Positions 20,916 through 33,853 of a DNA stretch of 64,000 nt are shown in pieces. This stretch comes from Nemertoderma westbladi (taxonomy: Eukaryota > Xenacoelomorpha > Nemertodermatida > Nemertodermatidae). Position 1 is the stretch's first letter. Each line of letters opens with the position of its first letter. Under the pieces are notes generated by a model that was not told the origin of the DNA, searched no databases, and was given only the letters and a program-made list of their open reading frames with translations. The stretch is from positions 1 to 64,000 of the forward strand of contig JAUCBJ010004959.1 in NCBI GenBank assembly GCA_032718475.1, in the 5' to 3' direction. The position numbers and the translations under genes were made by a program.

Positions 20916-23534
20916 AAGAAAGCCGTAAAGAAAGCCGTCAACGACGCAGTGACGTCACAGTTGTCGTTTAGCCCTGTAGTAACGGTGGAGCCCAGACGTC
21001 GCCGCTTCCATAAGCGCGTCACCGTTACCATACCAACACCAAAGTGGTTTGACCCGAGTAACCCAAAGTCGTTGCGACTTGTTTCCAGTATTGCTGGTGG
21101 CACCTCGGCCTCACATTGGGAAGACATCACCGATAGAAATCCGTTATCCTTCGTTCCAGACGGGTCCACGGTTTCGTTCGAGACCAATCTATCGGCCCGA
21201 TTCTGGTTAGTCAACCAGCCCGGCGATGGTGTCTTCGACGCCGCCGGGTTCGCTCATCTCGTCCACAAGGAGTTGGTCCCGGTGCCCTACATGGCCAAGT
21301 TCGTGGTCTTTGCGAAACGTCACGACCCGCACGAGGCCAGGATGCGCGTGTTCTGTGTGACCGACGACAAGGTGGATAAAACATTGGAGCGGCAGGAACA
21401 TTTCGAGGAGATCGCGAGAAGTCGTGACGTCGAAGTTCTAGAAGGTAAACCGCAGTTTATCGAATGTACCGGAAATCTCGTCCCGGTTCTTAAATCCGGG
21501 GAGCTTCTTCGGTTGAACTTCTTCGCGTTTCGGGAGAATCGTTTGGCTTTCTTCCTTCGCGTTCGGGACATGGAGACAGATGCGGCGGGCCGGTTGGGTT
21601 TCTTCCGGGAGTCGAGAAGTTCTGCGTTGCGTCGCCAGGAGACCCCAGTGCCGGTGTGCAGCCTCAACGTGACGCTCCCTGAGCATGACGGCTCCCAACC
21701 GATCGGACCGCTGGTCGTCAACTTTGCATCATTGGATCTCCGACGACGGCGAGCTTCGCTCAACGAGTTGGGTCTGAGTCCGAACTCGTCGTACGAGCGG
21801 GCGCAGTTCCGGTTGCAGGGCATCGCGGAACACCTTGGCGTCGATTGGAAGCCGTTGGCGATGCGTTTAGGGTTGGGGAGGGAGTTGGTGGAGAATCTAG
21901 AGAACCAGTACGGGAAGGAGCACGCAGCGGCTGCTTACGCTATGCTGCACTACTGGGCCGAGAGAGAGGGAGTGGAGGCGACTGGTAAGCGTTTGGGTGA
22001 CTCCCTCACCGCCATAGGACGGGACGATATAAACGCTGTCTGTATGGGACGGGTGTTCAAGTTTAGGAAGACGGTTATAGATGATATCACTTACGAGACA
22101 TTAGAGAGAGATGCAAGGGGGCGAGCATCGATGGCAATGATGGCACCACCTAGAGTAGTTGCGAGACCAGAGTCGACCTCCACAAGACCAGATTCGACCT
22201 CCACAAGACCAGATTCGACCTCCACAAGACCAGAGTCGACCTCCACTAGACCAGAGTCGACTTCCACTAGACCAGAGTCGACCTCCACTAGACCAGAGTC
22301 GACCTCCACTAGACCAGAGTCGACCTCCACAAGACCAGAGTCGACCTCCACTAGACCAGAGTCGACCTCCACTAGACCAGAGTCGAACTCCACTAGACCA
22401 GAGTCGACCTCCACAAGACCAGAGTCGACCTCCACAAGACCAGAGTCGACCTCCACAAGACCAGAGTCGACATCCGCTAGAATAGAGTCGAGATCCACAC
22501 GATCTCAATATTCCACCACTAGAACAGAATCTTCCTCAATTAGAATAGATTCTACCTCAGTAATCACGGCACCACCCCAAGTATACGAGGTTGTATCGCA
22601 GGTAAAGGAGAATGTGCAACAAGAAAACGAAAATGCGCCACAAAAAAACGAAAATGCGCTACAAGAAAACGAACAAGTGAATGAAATTGCACCACAAATG
22701 AGTTCCATAAATATGAAATTAAACACGGCACCAACAGAGCAACTAAATATCTCTGTCGTGGGTGGTTTACCTCCAGATCCACCAAAACGGACGGCCCCCT
22801 TGTCTCCTGCGTACATCGACATTGGGAGACTAGTGTTATACGACGAACCCAGCGTCCCCCTGCGAGTCAGCGAGGAACCCAGCGCCCCCCAGCAGGTCGG
22901 AGAGGAACTGTTTACCGAGTCGCGCCCCCAACGTGCCAACACCGCTCCCCAGCTGTCCCTCGACGACGAACCCTTTGTGGACGACGTGGACTCTGCCGCC
23001 GCGGTGGACTGGTCCTTCTGGTGTCCGCCGGCTCCCGGCTCCTCCGCCAGCTCCGACGACGAGGCCTTCCGGAGAGCCGTGGAACCTCTGGACAACGTCG
23101 AAGAAGATTGCGCGTTTGTGACGTCAGTCCGCGCTGCCCCCATCGCCATGCAACAACGCGTCGCCATGGAGACTGTGGAGCACACTAAGCGGAAGATAAC
23201 CCGGGTGATACTCGTCGATAAGGAAGGGTTGAAGCGAGAGATTGTGTTGGAAGATGGGAAGGTTGCGGACGATATCAGCGAGGAAGACCGAGAGTTGGTG
23301 AGCCGAGCGATGAACCCCGGAGGTGACGAGGATAGTGACGTCACTACAACGCGAAGGATCGTGGTCCGTCGGCAGGTGGTGAAGCGAACGGTGATACGTG
23401 ACGGCGAACCCCCCGAGGAGAGTGTAACCGTGACAACGGACGGGCCTTCGCCCGAGACCCTCAGATCCGATCTGCAACAGGTGGTAGACAGCTTTATGGA
23501 CCCGGTCGGTGGTCATACCGAGTCGGAAGTCTAA
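20916..23534 (+). pseudogene. Ankyrin terminal-exon copy D, 5'-truncated but open
   Basis: Open from just upstream of the junction to the normal stop. It starts inside ZU5-C at KKAVKKAVNDAV (KKAV doubled by the 12-base junction duplication), so it lacks ZU5-N and the first third of ZU5-C but keeps UPA, death domain, heptad tract and tail. No ATG starts the frame; 20949 is only a GTG. It lacks the normal acceptor, although TTTTCTAAAG immediately before AAAGCC could act as a weak one in phase 0. Whether it is transcribed is unknown; the intact frame makes me hesitate to call it dead. Confidence 0.8.
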
Positions 23535-26072
23535 CTATTTAATAGTTTCATTATTTTAGCTACTATAAATTATTACTATTTAAATTCGTGTTTTAAATAG
23601 CGGCTCATCAGTTTATTGCAGTTTTTTCTAACTACTTAAGGTTTTTAATTTAGTAATTAATAATTAATAATGTGCTTTTTAGAAAATTGATTCTACATAT
23701 TTTATTTATTTAAATTGTGTAAGTAGAATTTCCAACCTTTATGCATTAAATTGTCGCAGTGATCACATACAATAATGTTGTGGCCTTGTAGATAGTTTGT
23801 TTATCTTACATTAGTTTTTTAGCATTAATATAATTTTCTACCTCGTTAGTTTTTACTTAATAAATACAACTGGATGACATATTCGCTATGCCCCCCCCCC
23901 CCCCCCCCCAAATAGATTAATTTTAAATAGTGCTATTAAATTTGCCTTCTATATCACTTCCTCAACTACAATTTTAATATTTTACTTCATTTCTTTACTT
24001 TCAATGCCTTATAATGTACAGGTAATGCCGATTAATGGCGTATCAATTTAGTGCAGTTTTGTTATCAATATATATTTTTTAGTTTGTAGGAATGGGTTGA
24101 TTTATATATATATTCTGTGCATGAGCTACTTAAATATATAGAATATTTAATTTTTTTCTAATACTTTATAAATATTTTGTTATACTCTATTCTAGTTTAT
24201 AGTATTTGTTTTTAAATATTATATTAGTGATAACTTTATGCAATTTTCTTAGATATTCATATTCAGCAATTATTTATTTACTTACAATATTTAGCATGAG
24301 TTCTATTATTGGCGCAATATTTGCAATTAATTAAGAATTTTAATTAGCATAGTCAATTAATTGAATTGTAATATAATTTCAATTTTGCTTAATAAAACAG
24401 GTCGCTTTCTATTAATATAATGGTATGATTCTCATTTATTCCGCTTCTCGCGTAAAGAAGAAAAAACAAAGAAACACCCCGACTGGGTAAGACATCATTT
24501 CAACTGTATTGCCTACTCGCCCTCTCGAGAACTGCTGCGTTCCACGGCGCAAATCCTGTTTCAATCTTTAGACAGTCTACATCTGTACAATGTTTGGTTT
24601 AATTTCATCAAAGATTAACTGAGATATTAGCCTTCAAATATTTGCCTATTTGATACCAGGGGTGTTGTATAAATACTTGGGAATGGTGGGAGGAGGGTGG
24701 GTGGGGAGGTGTCTCTCTGTATTAAAGTGCAACACCAGACCCTGTCACCCCATCCGTAGCTCTATAGTTACACTTACATTCATCGAAAGTGTGGGTTATT
24801 TCCGTTACAAACTATTAGCAAGACTAGCAATAATACATAATGGCGACAGAACAAATGAAAATAACATAATTACCATAAATACCATACTTTAATTTTTAAT
24901 AATTAATAATACACATTTCCGGGTGGGATCCAGGCTCCTCTAATAAGTGTTGAAGGATTTGAGAGATGAGGTGGATACGTTGTCTTTATAATGACATGGT
25001 TCTTAACACTTCATTTGTTGCGAATAAACATAGAAATAAACACATTCTTTGAAACTTTTAGAAACTTTCATTTAGTCTGCTTGTTACGATATATCGATAT
25101 ACCGAAACAGCCCATCATACAGTATAAAATAAATTAGATAAGTATAATACGTAATTATAGTATAATTAATTAGATAAGGTAAATAAAATCTACAAGTTCA
25201 TTTTATATTCATTTAATTTTATACAGTATGTAGCTTTAAATACGTATATTTTATAATAAAACCGCAGTGTATTAAATTACGGTGGCAAAAACCTATAAAT
25301 CAAATATATGAATCTGCCATTATATACTGTAATATCTTTTAAATCCAGAGGCGTAGCGAGGGGGGGGGGTGTTCCCCCGTGCGCACTCACCCAGGGGCGC
25401 TGAACCTCCCTCCTCCGAGGAGGGAGGTGAAACTATCTCTGTTTCAAATTTCATGCAATCTCATTAAGATTTGTAGAAAAATTTGGGGGAGGGGGGGGGG
25501 GGGGGGCGTGTACCTGAATAACGACACTATATTCCAGGACATGGTGTAGCGTCGTATGCTTTATTGTTTCTTTCGGTTTATTATATGTTTTGTGAAAAAC
25601 AGTGAAGGTTGTATAACGACTCCTATGTATGTGCGCGCCTTGTTTTATTGCCCTTAAAAGGTGCCTTGTAAATATATTATTACTGTATTATTTTTTCATA
25701 TTCGTTGAAAAATAAACATATGTATTTTCCTTCATAGTAAAGAACACGTCATCGTTGAGACCACGTTCCGTTCACGGCATGAACTAGATAGATAACCAAG
25801 TCGCCTGCGAATAATTTAAACTTAGTAAAGCTACGGCTTTGAGAAGCAATCACCTTCCAGAATGCCCCGCAGCTGCTCTACTGTACTTAAGTACTTTCGT
25901 AAATCGGGTTCTATCAAATATTTGGATGCGGTTTTTTAGGAGAGCTTTACAAAAACTTTGAGTTTCCCTTTAATACTGAAGTCGTTATATATCCTAGATA
26001 ATAAGTAGTATTGTTCTGTCCACAAAATAGAAGAGATTTTCGAAAATTCGTAAATAATACGAAAATTTTCTA
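23535..26072 (+). other. Downstream flank of copy D
   Basis: Uninterrupted 2538-base version of the flank: C19 run at 23891-23909, G-rich block near 24687, empty Helitron site near 25243, CCTCCCTCCT hairpin near 25403. Serves as the reference for the unit. Confidence 0.85.
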
Positions 26073-28691
26073 AAGAAAGCCGTAAAGAAAGCCGTCAACG
26101 ACGCAGTGACGTCACAGTTGTCGTTTAGCCCTGTAGTAACGGTGGAGCCCAGACGTCGCCGCTTCCATAAGCGCGTCACCGTTACCATACCAACACCAAA
26201 GTGGTTTGACCCGAGTAACCCAAAGTCGTTGCGACTTGTTTCCAGTATTGCTGGTGGCACCTCGGCCTCACATTGGGAAGACATCACCGATAGAAATCCG
26301 TTATCCTTCGTTCCAGACGGGTCCACGGTTTCGTTCGAGACCAATCTATCGGCCCGATTCTGGTTAGTCAACCAGCCCGGCGATGGTGTCTTCGACGCCG
26401 CCGGGTTCGCTCATCTCGTCCACAAGGAGTTGGTCCCGGTGCCCTACATGGCCAAGTTCGTGGTCTTTGCGAAACGTCACGACCCGCACGAGGCCAGGAT
26501 GCGCGTGTTCTGTGTGACCGACGACAAGGTGGATAAAACATTGGAGCGGCAGGAACATTTCGAGGAGATCGCGAGAAGTCGTGACGTCGAAGTTCTAGAA
26601 GGTAAACCGCAGTTTATCGAATGTACCGGAAATCTCGTCCCGGTTCTTAAATCCGGGGAGCTTCTTCGGTTGAACTTCTTCGCGTTTCGGGAGAATCGTT
26701 TGGCTTTCTTCCTTCGCGTTCGGGACATGGAGACAGATGCGGCGGGCCGGTTGGGTTTCTTCCGGGAGTCGAGAAGTTCTGCGTTGCGTCGCCAGGAGAC
26801 CCCAGTGCCGGTGTGCAGCCTCAACGTGACGCTCCCTGAGCATGACGGCTCCCAACCGATCGGACCGCTGGTCGTCAACTTTGCATCATTGGATCTCCGA
26901 CGACGGCGAGCTTCGCTCAACGAGTTGGGTCTGAGTCCGAACTCGTCGTACGAGCGGGCGCAGTTCCGGTTGCAGGGCATCGCGGAACACCTTGGCGTCG
27001 ATTGGAAGCCGTTGGCGATGCGTTTAGGGTTGGGGAGGGAGTTGGTGGAGAATCTAGAGAACCAGTACGGGAAGGAGCACGCAGCGGCTGCTTACGCTAT
27101 GCTGCACTACTGGGCCGAGAGAGAGGGAGTGGAGGCGACTGGTAAGCGTTTGGGTGACTCCCTCACCGCCATAGGACGGGACGATATAAACGCTGTCTGT
27201 ATGGGACGGGTGTTCAAGTTTAGGAAGACGGTTATAGATGATATCACTTACGAGACATTAGAGAGAGATGCAAGGGGGCGAGCATCGATGGCAATGATGG
27301 CACCACCTAGAGTAGTTGCGAGACCAGAGTCGACCTCCACAAGACCAGATTCGACCTCCACAAGACCAGATTCGACCTCCACAAGACCAGAGTCGACCTC
27401 CACTAGACCAGAGTCGACTTCCACTAGACCAGAGTCGACCTCCACTAGACCAGAGTCGACCTCCACTAGACCAGAGTCGACCTCCACAAGACCAGAGTCG
27501 ACCTCCACTAGACCAGAGTCGACCTCCACTAGACCAGAGTCGAACTCCACTAGACCAGAGTCGACCTCCACAAGACCAGAGTCGACCTCCACAAGACCAG
27601 AGTCGACCTCCACAAGACCAGAGTCGACATCCGCTAGAATAGAGTCGAGATCCACACGATCTCAATATTCCACCACTAGAACAGAATCTTCCTCAATTAG
27701 AATAGATTCTACCTCAGTAATCACGGCACCACCCCAAGTATACGAGGTTGTATCGCAGGTAAAGGAGAATGTGCAACAAGAAAACGAAAATGCGCCACAA
27801 AAAAACGAAAATGCGCTACAAGAAAACGAACAAGTGAATGAAATTGCACCACAAATGAGTTCCATAAATATGAAATTAAACACGGCACCAACAGAGCAAC
27901 TAAATATCTCTGTCGTGGGTGGTTTACCTCCAGATCCACCAAAACGGACGGCCCCCTTGTCTCCTGCGTACATCGACATTGGGAGACTAGTGTTATACGA
28001 CGAACCCAGCGTCCCCCTGCGAGTCAGCGAGGAACCCAGCGCCCTCCAGCAGGTCGGAGAGGAACTGTTTACCGAGTCGCGCCCCCAACGTGCCAACACC
28101 GCTCCCCAGCTGTCCCTCGACGACGAACCCTTTGTGGACGACGTGGACTCTGCCGCCGCGGTGGACTGGTCCTTCTGGTGTCCGCCGGCTCCCGGCTCCT
28201 CCGCCAGCTCCGACGACGAGGCCTTCCGGAGAGCCGTGGAACCTCTGGACAACGTCGAAGAAGATTGCGCGTTTGTGACGTCAGTCCGCGCTGCCCCCAT
28301 CGCCATGCAACAACGCGTCGCCATGGAGACTGTGGAGCACACTAAGCGGAAGATAACCCGGGTGATACTCGTCGATAAGGAAGGGTTGAAGCGAGAGATT
28401 GTGTTGGAAGATGGGAAGGTTGCGGACGATATCAGCGAGGAAGACCGGGAGTTGGTGAGCCGAGCGATGAACCCCGGAGGTGACGAGGATAGTGACGTCA
28501 CTACAACGCGAAGGATCGTGGTCCGTCGGCAGGTGGTGAAGCGAACGGTGATACGTGACGGCGAACCCCCCGAGGAGAGTGTAACCGTGACAACGGACGG
28601 GCCTTCGCCCGAGACCCTCAGATCCGATCTGCAACAGGTGGTAGACAGCTTTATGGACCCGGTCGGTGGTCATACCGAGTCGGAAGTCTAA
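26073..28691 (+). pseudogene. Ankyrin terminal-exon copy E, 5'-truncated but open
   Basis: Exactly 5157 bases downstream of D and almost identical to it. Same junction, same domains (partial ZU5-C, UPA, death domain, tail), no stop or frameshift. It differs from D at few sites, among them SALQQ (shared with C) against SAPQQ in D (shared with A). Same doubts about expression as for D. Confidence 0.8.
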
Positions 28692-31280
28692 CTATTTAAT
28701 AGTTTCATTATTTTAGCTACTATAAATTATTACTATTTAAATTCGTGTTTTAAATAGCGGCTCATCAGTTTATTGCAGTTTTTTTCTAACTACTTAAGGT
28801 TTTTAGTTTAGTAATTAATAATTAATAATGTGCTTTTTAGAAAATTGATTCTACATATTTTATTTATTTAAATTGTGTAAGTAGAATTTCCAACCTTTAT
28901 GCATTAAATTGTCGCAGTGATCACATACAATAATGTTGTGGCCTTGTATGTAGTTTGTTTATCTTACATTAGTTTTTTAGCATTAATATAATTTTCTACC
29001 TCGTTAGTTTTTACTTAATAAATATAACTGGATGAAATATTCGCTATGCCCCCCCCCCCCCCCCAAATAGATTAATTTTAAATAGTGCTATTAAATTTGC
29101 CTTCTATATCACTTCCTCAACTACAATTTTAATATTTTACTTCATTTCTTTACTTTCAATGCCTTATAATGTACAGGTAATGCCGTTTAATGGCGTATCA
29201 ATTTAGTGCAGTTTTATTATCAATATATATATTTTTTAGTTTGTAGGAATGGGTTGATTTATATATATATATTCTGTGCATGAGCTACTTAAATATATAG
29301 AATATTTAATTTTTTTCTAATACTTTATAAATATTTTGTTATACTCTATTCTAGTTTGTATTTGTTTTTAAATATTATATTAGTGATAACTTTATGCAAT
29401 TTTTCTTAGATATTCATATTCAGCAATTCAATTTATTTATTTATTTACTTAAAATATTTAGCATGAGTTCTATTATTGGCGCAATATTTGCAATTAATTA
29501 AGAATTTTAATTAGCATAGTCAATTAATTGAATTGTATTATAATTTCAATTTTGCTTAATAGAACTGGTCGCTTTCTATTAATATAATGATGGTCTTGTT
29601 CTCATTTTTTCCGCTTCTCGCGCAAAGGAAAAAAACAACAACGAAACACGTTAGTGGGTAAGGGTCGGTTACCATTATTTCAACTGTATTGCCTACTCGC
29701 CCTCTAGCGAGAGACTGGAGAACTGCTGCGTTCCACGGCGCAAATCCTGTTTCAATCTTTAGACAGTCTACATCTGTACAATGTTTGGTTTAATTTCATC
29801 AAAGATTAACTGAGATATTAGCCTTCAAATATTTGCCTATTTGATATCAATGTTGTAGAAATACTTGGGAATTGAATGGGGGGAGGAGGGTGGGTGGGGA
29901 GGTGTCTCTCTGTATTAAAGTGCAACACCAGACCCTGTCACCCCACCCGTAGCTCTATAGTTACACTTACATTCATCGAAAGTGTGGGTTATTTCCGTTA
30001 CAAACTATTAGCAAGACTAGCAATAATACATAATGGCGACAGAACATATGAAAATAACATAATTATATTACCATAAATACCATACTTGAATTTTTAATAA
30101 TTAATAATACACATTTCCGGGTGGGATCCATGCTCCTCTAATAAGTGTTGAAGGATTTGAGAGATGAGGTGGATACGTTGTCTTTATAATGACATGGTTC
30201 TTAACACTTCATTTGTTGCGAATAAACATAGAAATAAACCCATTCTTTGAAACTTTTAGAAACTTTCATTTAGTCTGCTTGTTACGATATATCGATATAC
30301 CGAAACAGCCCATCATACAGTATAAAATAAATTAGATAAGTATAATACGTAATTATAGTATAATTAATTAGATAAGGTAAATAAAATCTACAAGTTCATT
30401 TTATATTCATTTAATTTTATACAGTATGTAGCTTTAAATACGTATATTTTATAATAAAACCGCAGTGTATTAAATTACGGTGGCAAAAACCTATAAATCA
30501 AATATATGAATCTGCCATTATATACTGTAATATCTTTTAAATCCAGAGGCGTAGCGAGGGGGGGGGGGGGGGGGTGTTCCCCCGTGCGCACTCACCCAGG
30601 GGCGCTGAACCTCCCTCCTCCGAGGAGGGAGGTGAAACTATCTCTGATTCAAATTGCATGCAATCTCATTGAGATTTGTAGAAAAATTTGGGGGGGTGGG
30701 GGGGGGGCATGTACCTGAATAACGACACTATATTCCAGGACATGGTGTAGCGTCGTATGCTTTATTGTTTCTTTCGGTTTATTATATGTTTTGTGAAACA
30801 CAGTGAAGGTTGTATAACGACTCCTATGTATGTGCGCGCCTTGTTTTATTGCCCTTAAAAGGTGCCTTGTAAATATATTATTACTGTATTATTTTTTCAT
30901 ATTCGTTGAAAAATAAACATATGTATTTTCCTTCATAGTAAAGAACACGTCATCGTTGAGACCACGTTCCGTTCACGCCATGAACTAGATAGATAACCAA
31001 GTCGCCTGCGAATAATTTAAACTTAGTAAAGCTACGGCTTTGAGAAACAATCACCTTCCAGAATGCCCCGCAGCTGCTCTACTTAAATCTTTCGTACATT
31101 CGTAAATCGGGTTCTATCAAATATTTTGACGCGGTTTTTTAGGAGAGCTTTACAAACATTTTGAGTTTCCCTTTAATACTGAAGTCGTTATATATCCTAA
31201 ATAGTAGTATTGTTCTGTCCACAAAATAGAAGAGATTTTCGAAAATTCGTAAATACGAAAATTTTCTAGAACTCGAAGTC
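28692..31280 (+). other. Downstream flank of copy E, end of array
   Basis: Last flank copy: C16 run at 29049-29064, G-rich block at 29879, empty Helitron site near 30443, expanded poly(G) near 30558. At about 31265 it continues past the point where the other copies join an exon, exposing the unrearranged sequence CTAGAACTCGAAG and so marking the duplication breakpoint. Confidence 0.8.
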
Positions 31281-33004
31281 CATAAATAATACGAAAATGT
31301 TCTAGAATTCGAAAGTGCTTATGAAGTTCGTGGCCAACATTTTGAAGATTTTCATAGTGATTGTTATAGTGCGTTTTGCACTTTTTACGATTGTATTATT
31401 CTACAGTAGAATATAGTCAGCTGATATAAGATTATGTGGTAGCTAGAGTTTTCTTTGGTACAGTCATTCTGCCTAATTTGAGACATGGACCCAAACGTGA
31501 GACAAATTCAATATCAACTTCAAGGGGCTCCTATAGCCAAATAATTACAGAAACCTACTTAAAACTAATTCGAATAATGATCTGTAACCATTCCTGTACA
31601 TCGTTAGGTATAATTCAACCGGATTGGATATACTTATAATATTCTAGCGGCCCGTCAAAAATCGAAGCTTTTTTTCATAAATTTTAAGGTTTTAAAATCG
31701 ATATGAGATTTTTGCATTCCACTTTGACCTGATTCTCGAAATTATGACATTTTATAGTAAAAAGGCTATATTTTTATATAAAACTATTTTTATGTGGTAA
31801 AGATTTCATAGTTTTACATTTGACTACTGTCTTTAATATGGTATCGGTTTCCATGAATTTCCCCTAATTTGAGACAAGGAAATTATAACCATAACAAGAG
31901 ACAAATGTAGGCTAGGCCTTTGTATCTAAGTATCTGAAGTATAGAAACCATAGGCCCCCTATACACATACATTATAATTGCATCTGACTTCTTTCCGAAA
32001 GTCACACTACAGTACCTGTAGGCCTACTGAATGTATCAGTTACATCAAGCTTAAATCATATATAGTACAGTCATTCTGCCTAATTTGAGACATGGACCCA
32101 AACGTGAGACAAATTCAATATCAACTTCAAGGGGCTCCTATAGCCAAATAATTACAGATCTTTTGTCTCAAATAAAGGCTGTAAGAACCTAACAAGATTC
32201 TCCGTAATATTTATGAGGTTATTTCATGTTAGTTATTAAAAAAAATTACAATTGAATTTCTTGTCTCACATTAGGGAATCGATGCCAAATTTGAGACATG
32301 CAACATTTCTTCAAAATTCAGCAACTGCTAGGCGAAATCAACTTTCGAGACCCCGAAAAATGGATTCTACGCCCCGGGAAACCCCTTATTACATAATTTC
32401 TGAGGAAGTCCAGTGTTTACATTTTTACACAGAACCCAACGAAGTTCAAAACCTGTCTCTTATATGGACCAATGACTGTAGCTAGTAAATAATTTTTACT
32501 AGCTACAGTAGTAATTTTTTAATTTTATTAATTTTAAGGTCTCTAGTAAATAATTTTTACTAGCTAGGTATTTTTATTTAAATTATTTTATTGTATTGAT
32601 TTTAATTGTTCTTTTCATTATACATTAAATAAATTATTAGTTCGCATATTCTATAAATTAACTGTATGTACAGAATATTGCATGTATATATAATATAAAT
32701 TATTTATTTATTTTGCAATTGCGTATATCAAATACATGGCATGGCATACTAAACATCAAACCATCTTTCATATTGTTCTCCAATAGTGCAAAGACATTTT
32801 TTTTACAAAAAAACAACTACTACTAGCCTCTGGAATATAGAATATTAAACAAAAGTATACTAGAATTCTTAAAGAACTGTGAACAATAATAAGAAACACT
32901 AGAAATATTAGCAAAAAACTAGCTGCTACTATAAAAAAAATTATGAATCTCAAAATGTTGGCCACGCACTTCATAAGTACCTTCGAAAGTCTGTAAATAA
33001 TACT
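31281..33004. mobile_element. 1.7 kb inverted-repeat element
   Basis: Arms at about 31308-31350 and 32946-32987 are inverted copies containing GTGGCCAACATTTTGA. A smaller element (31459-32480) is nested inside, and the rest is AT-rich with no clear gene. The left end lies next to the ankyrin duplication breakpoint. Confidence 0.5.
31459..32480. mobile_element. TA-flanked MITE with repeated CTAATTTGAGAC phrase
   Basis: Starts TACAGTCATT and ends AATGACTGTA, inverted ends flanked by TA as in Tc1/mariner/pogo-type elements. The first roughly 93 bases recur as a direct copy at 32066-32158, so a second, shorter element may be nested. The words AATTTGAGAC and its complement recur across the element. 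Non-coding. Confidence 0.5.
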
Positions 33005-33162
33005 AAATTGTTCTTGAACCTTCAGATTTTTCGATTTTCCTTGAAGGATTACGTTTGGATGCCGTCAAGAACTACCCTACCACCTACTGTATCTGATTAT
33101 ACACCATATACTACATATAGTATATACACTACATATACGCAATATTAGGCACTATATTTTTA

Positions 33163-33382
33163 TGTGGGGCGAGCCACTAAGTGAGTGAGCCTTAGCGTAG
33201 GGGTACCATTAATCAACCTGTTGTTCTGTCGTTCTGTCGCGTTTTTTTTTCAGTATTTTATTTTAAACGTTAATAAATCGGCCAATCCTTGATGAAATCT
33301 ATCCAAACTTGGTACACATGTTGTTTGGCAAAAGTTTGAAAATTTTCCAAGTAGAATTTGCGTGGGGCCTTCGTGCAGCATC
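33163..33382. mobile_element. Foldback MITE relative (GAAGTGAGCGAAGC family, copy 2)
   Basis: Left end matches the start of the 3022 element (GTGGGGCGAGCCAC); the right end carries the inverted GTGGGGCCTTCGTGC. Diverged internal sequence shares the word ACTTGGTA. Confidence 0.5.
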
Positions 33383-33853
33383 AGTGTAACTGTTATTGCA
33401 GTTATAATAAATTTATTTATCCAAATTTAAAATGCGTTAAATTATTATTACTGTAGGATAAATCAGCTGGGTTTCTGGACAAATTTTGCAATACATTGGG
33501 GCAGTCTGCATGTACCATGTGTACCGGTACTGTCAGGCTGTACTCAATCCCTGAATCGAGAATCCTGCAATCCACAATCAGTCAATACTGCAATACTGGT
33601 CAGCCGGTACCATACACTGCAGACATGCCATATCATGTAATCTAATTAAAGCTACCGGCAACCCTTGCGGTGATTATAGTTTAGGCCTAATTCAGTAATT
33701 AGCCCAGTACCGGCACCGGTAATAATAATATAATAGTTTAGATAGTTACCGCTAATCATTCAGTTATTGGCACGGTACACCGTATTGCTGTACTGCCGTT
33801 GTAGTGCACACCGTAGGTACCACCCTACTACCGGTACCGGCTGACCGGTGGCA

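Noticed and set aside
20949-23534. Copy D as an independent gene starting at 20949
   Set aside because: 20949 is GTG in the middle of ZU5-C, not a eukaryotic start; the frame is a truncated exon.
30506-30718. 70-residue frame over the GGCGTAGCGAGGGG region
   Set aside because: Gly-rich translation of poly(G) runs; the corresponding stretch in the other flanks is not similarly open.
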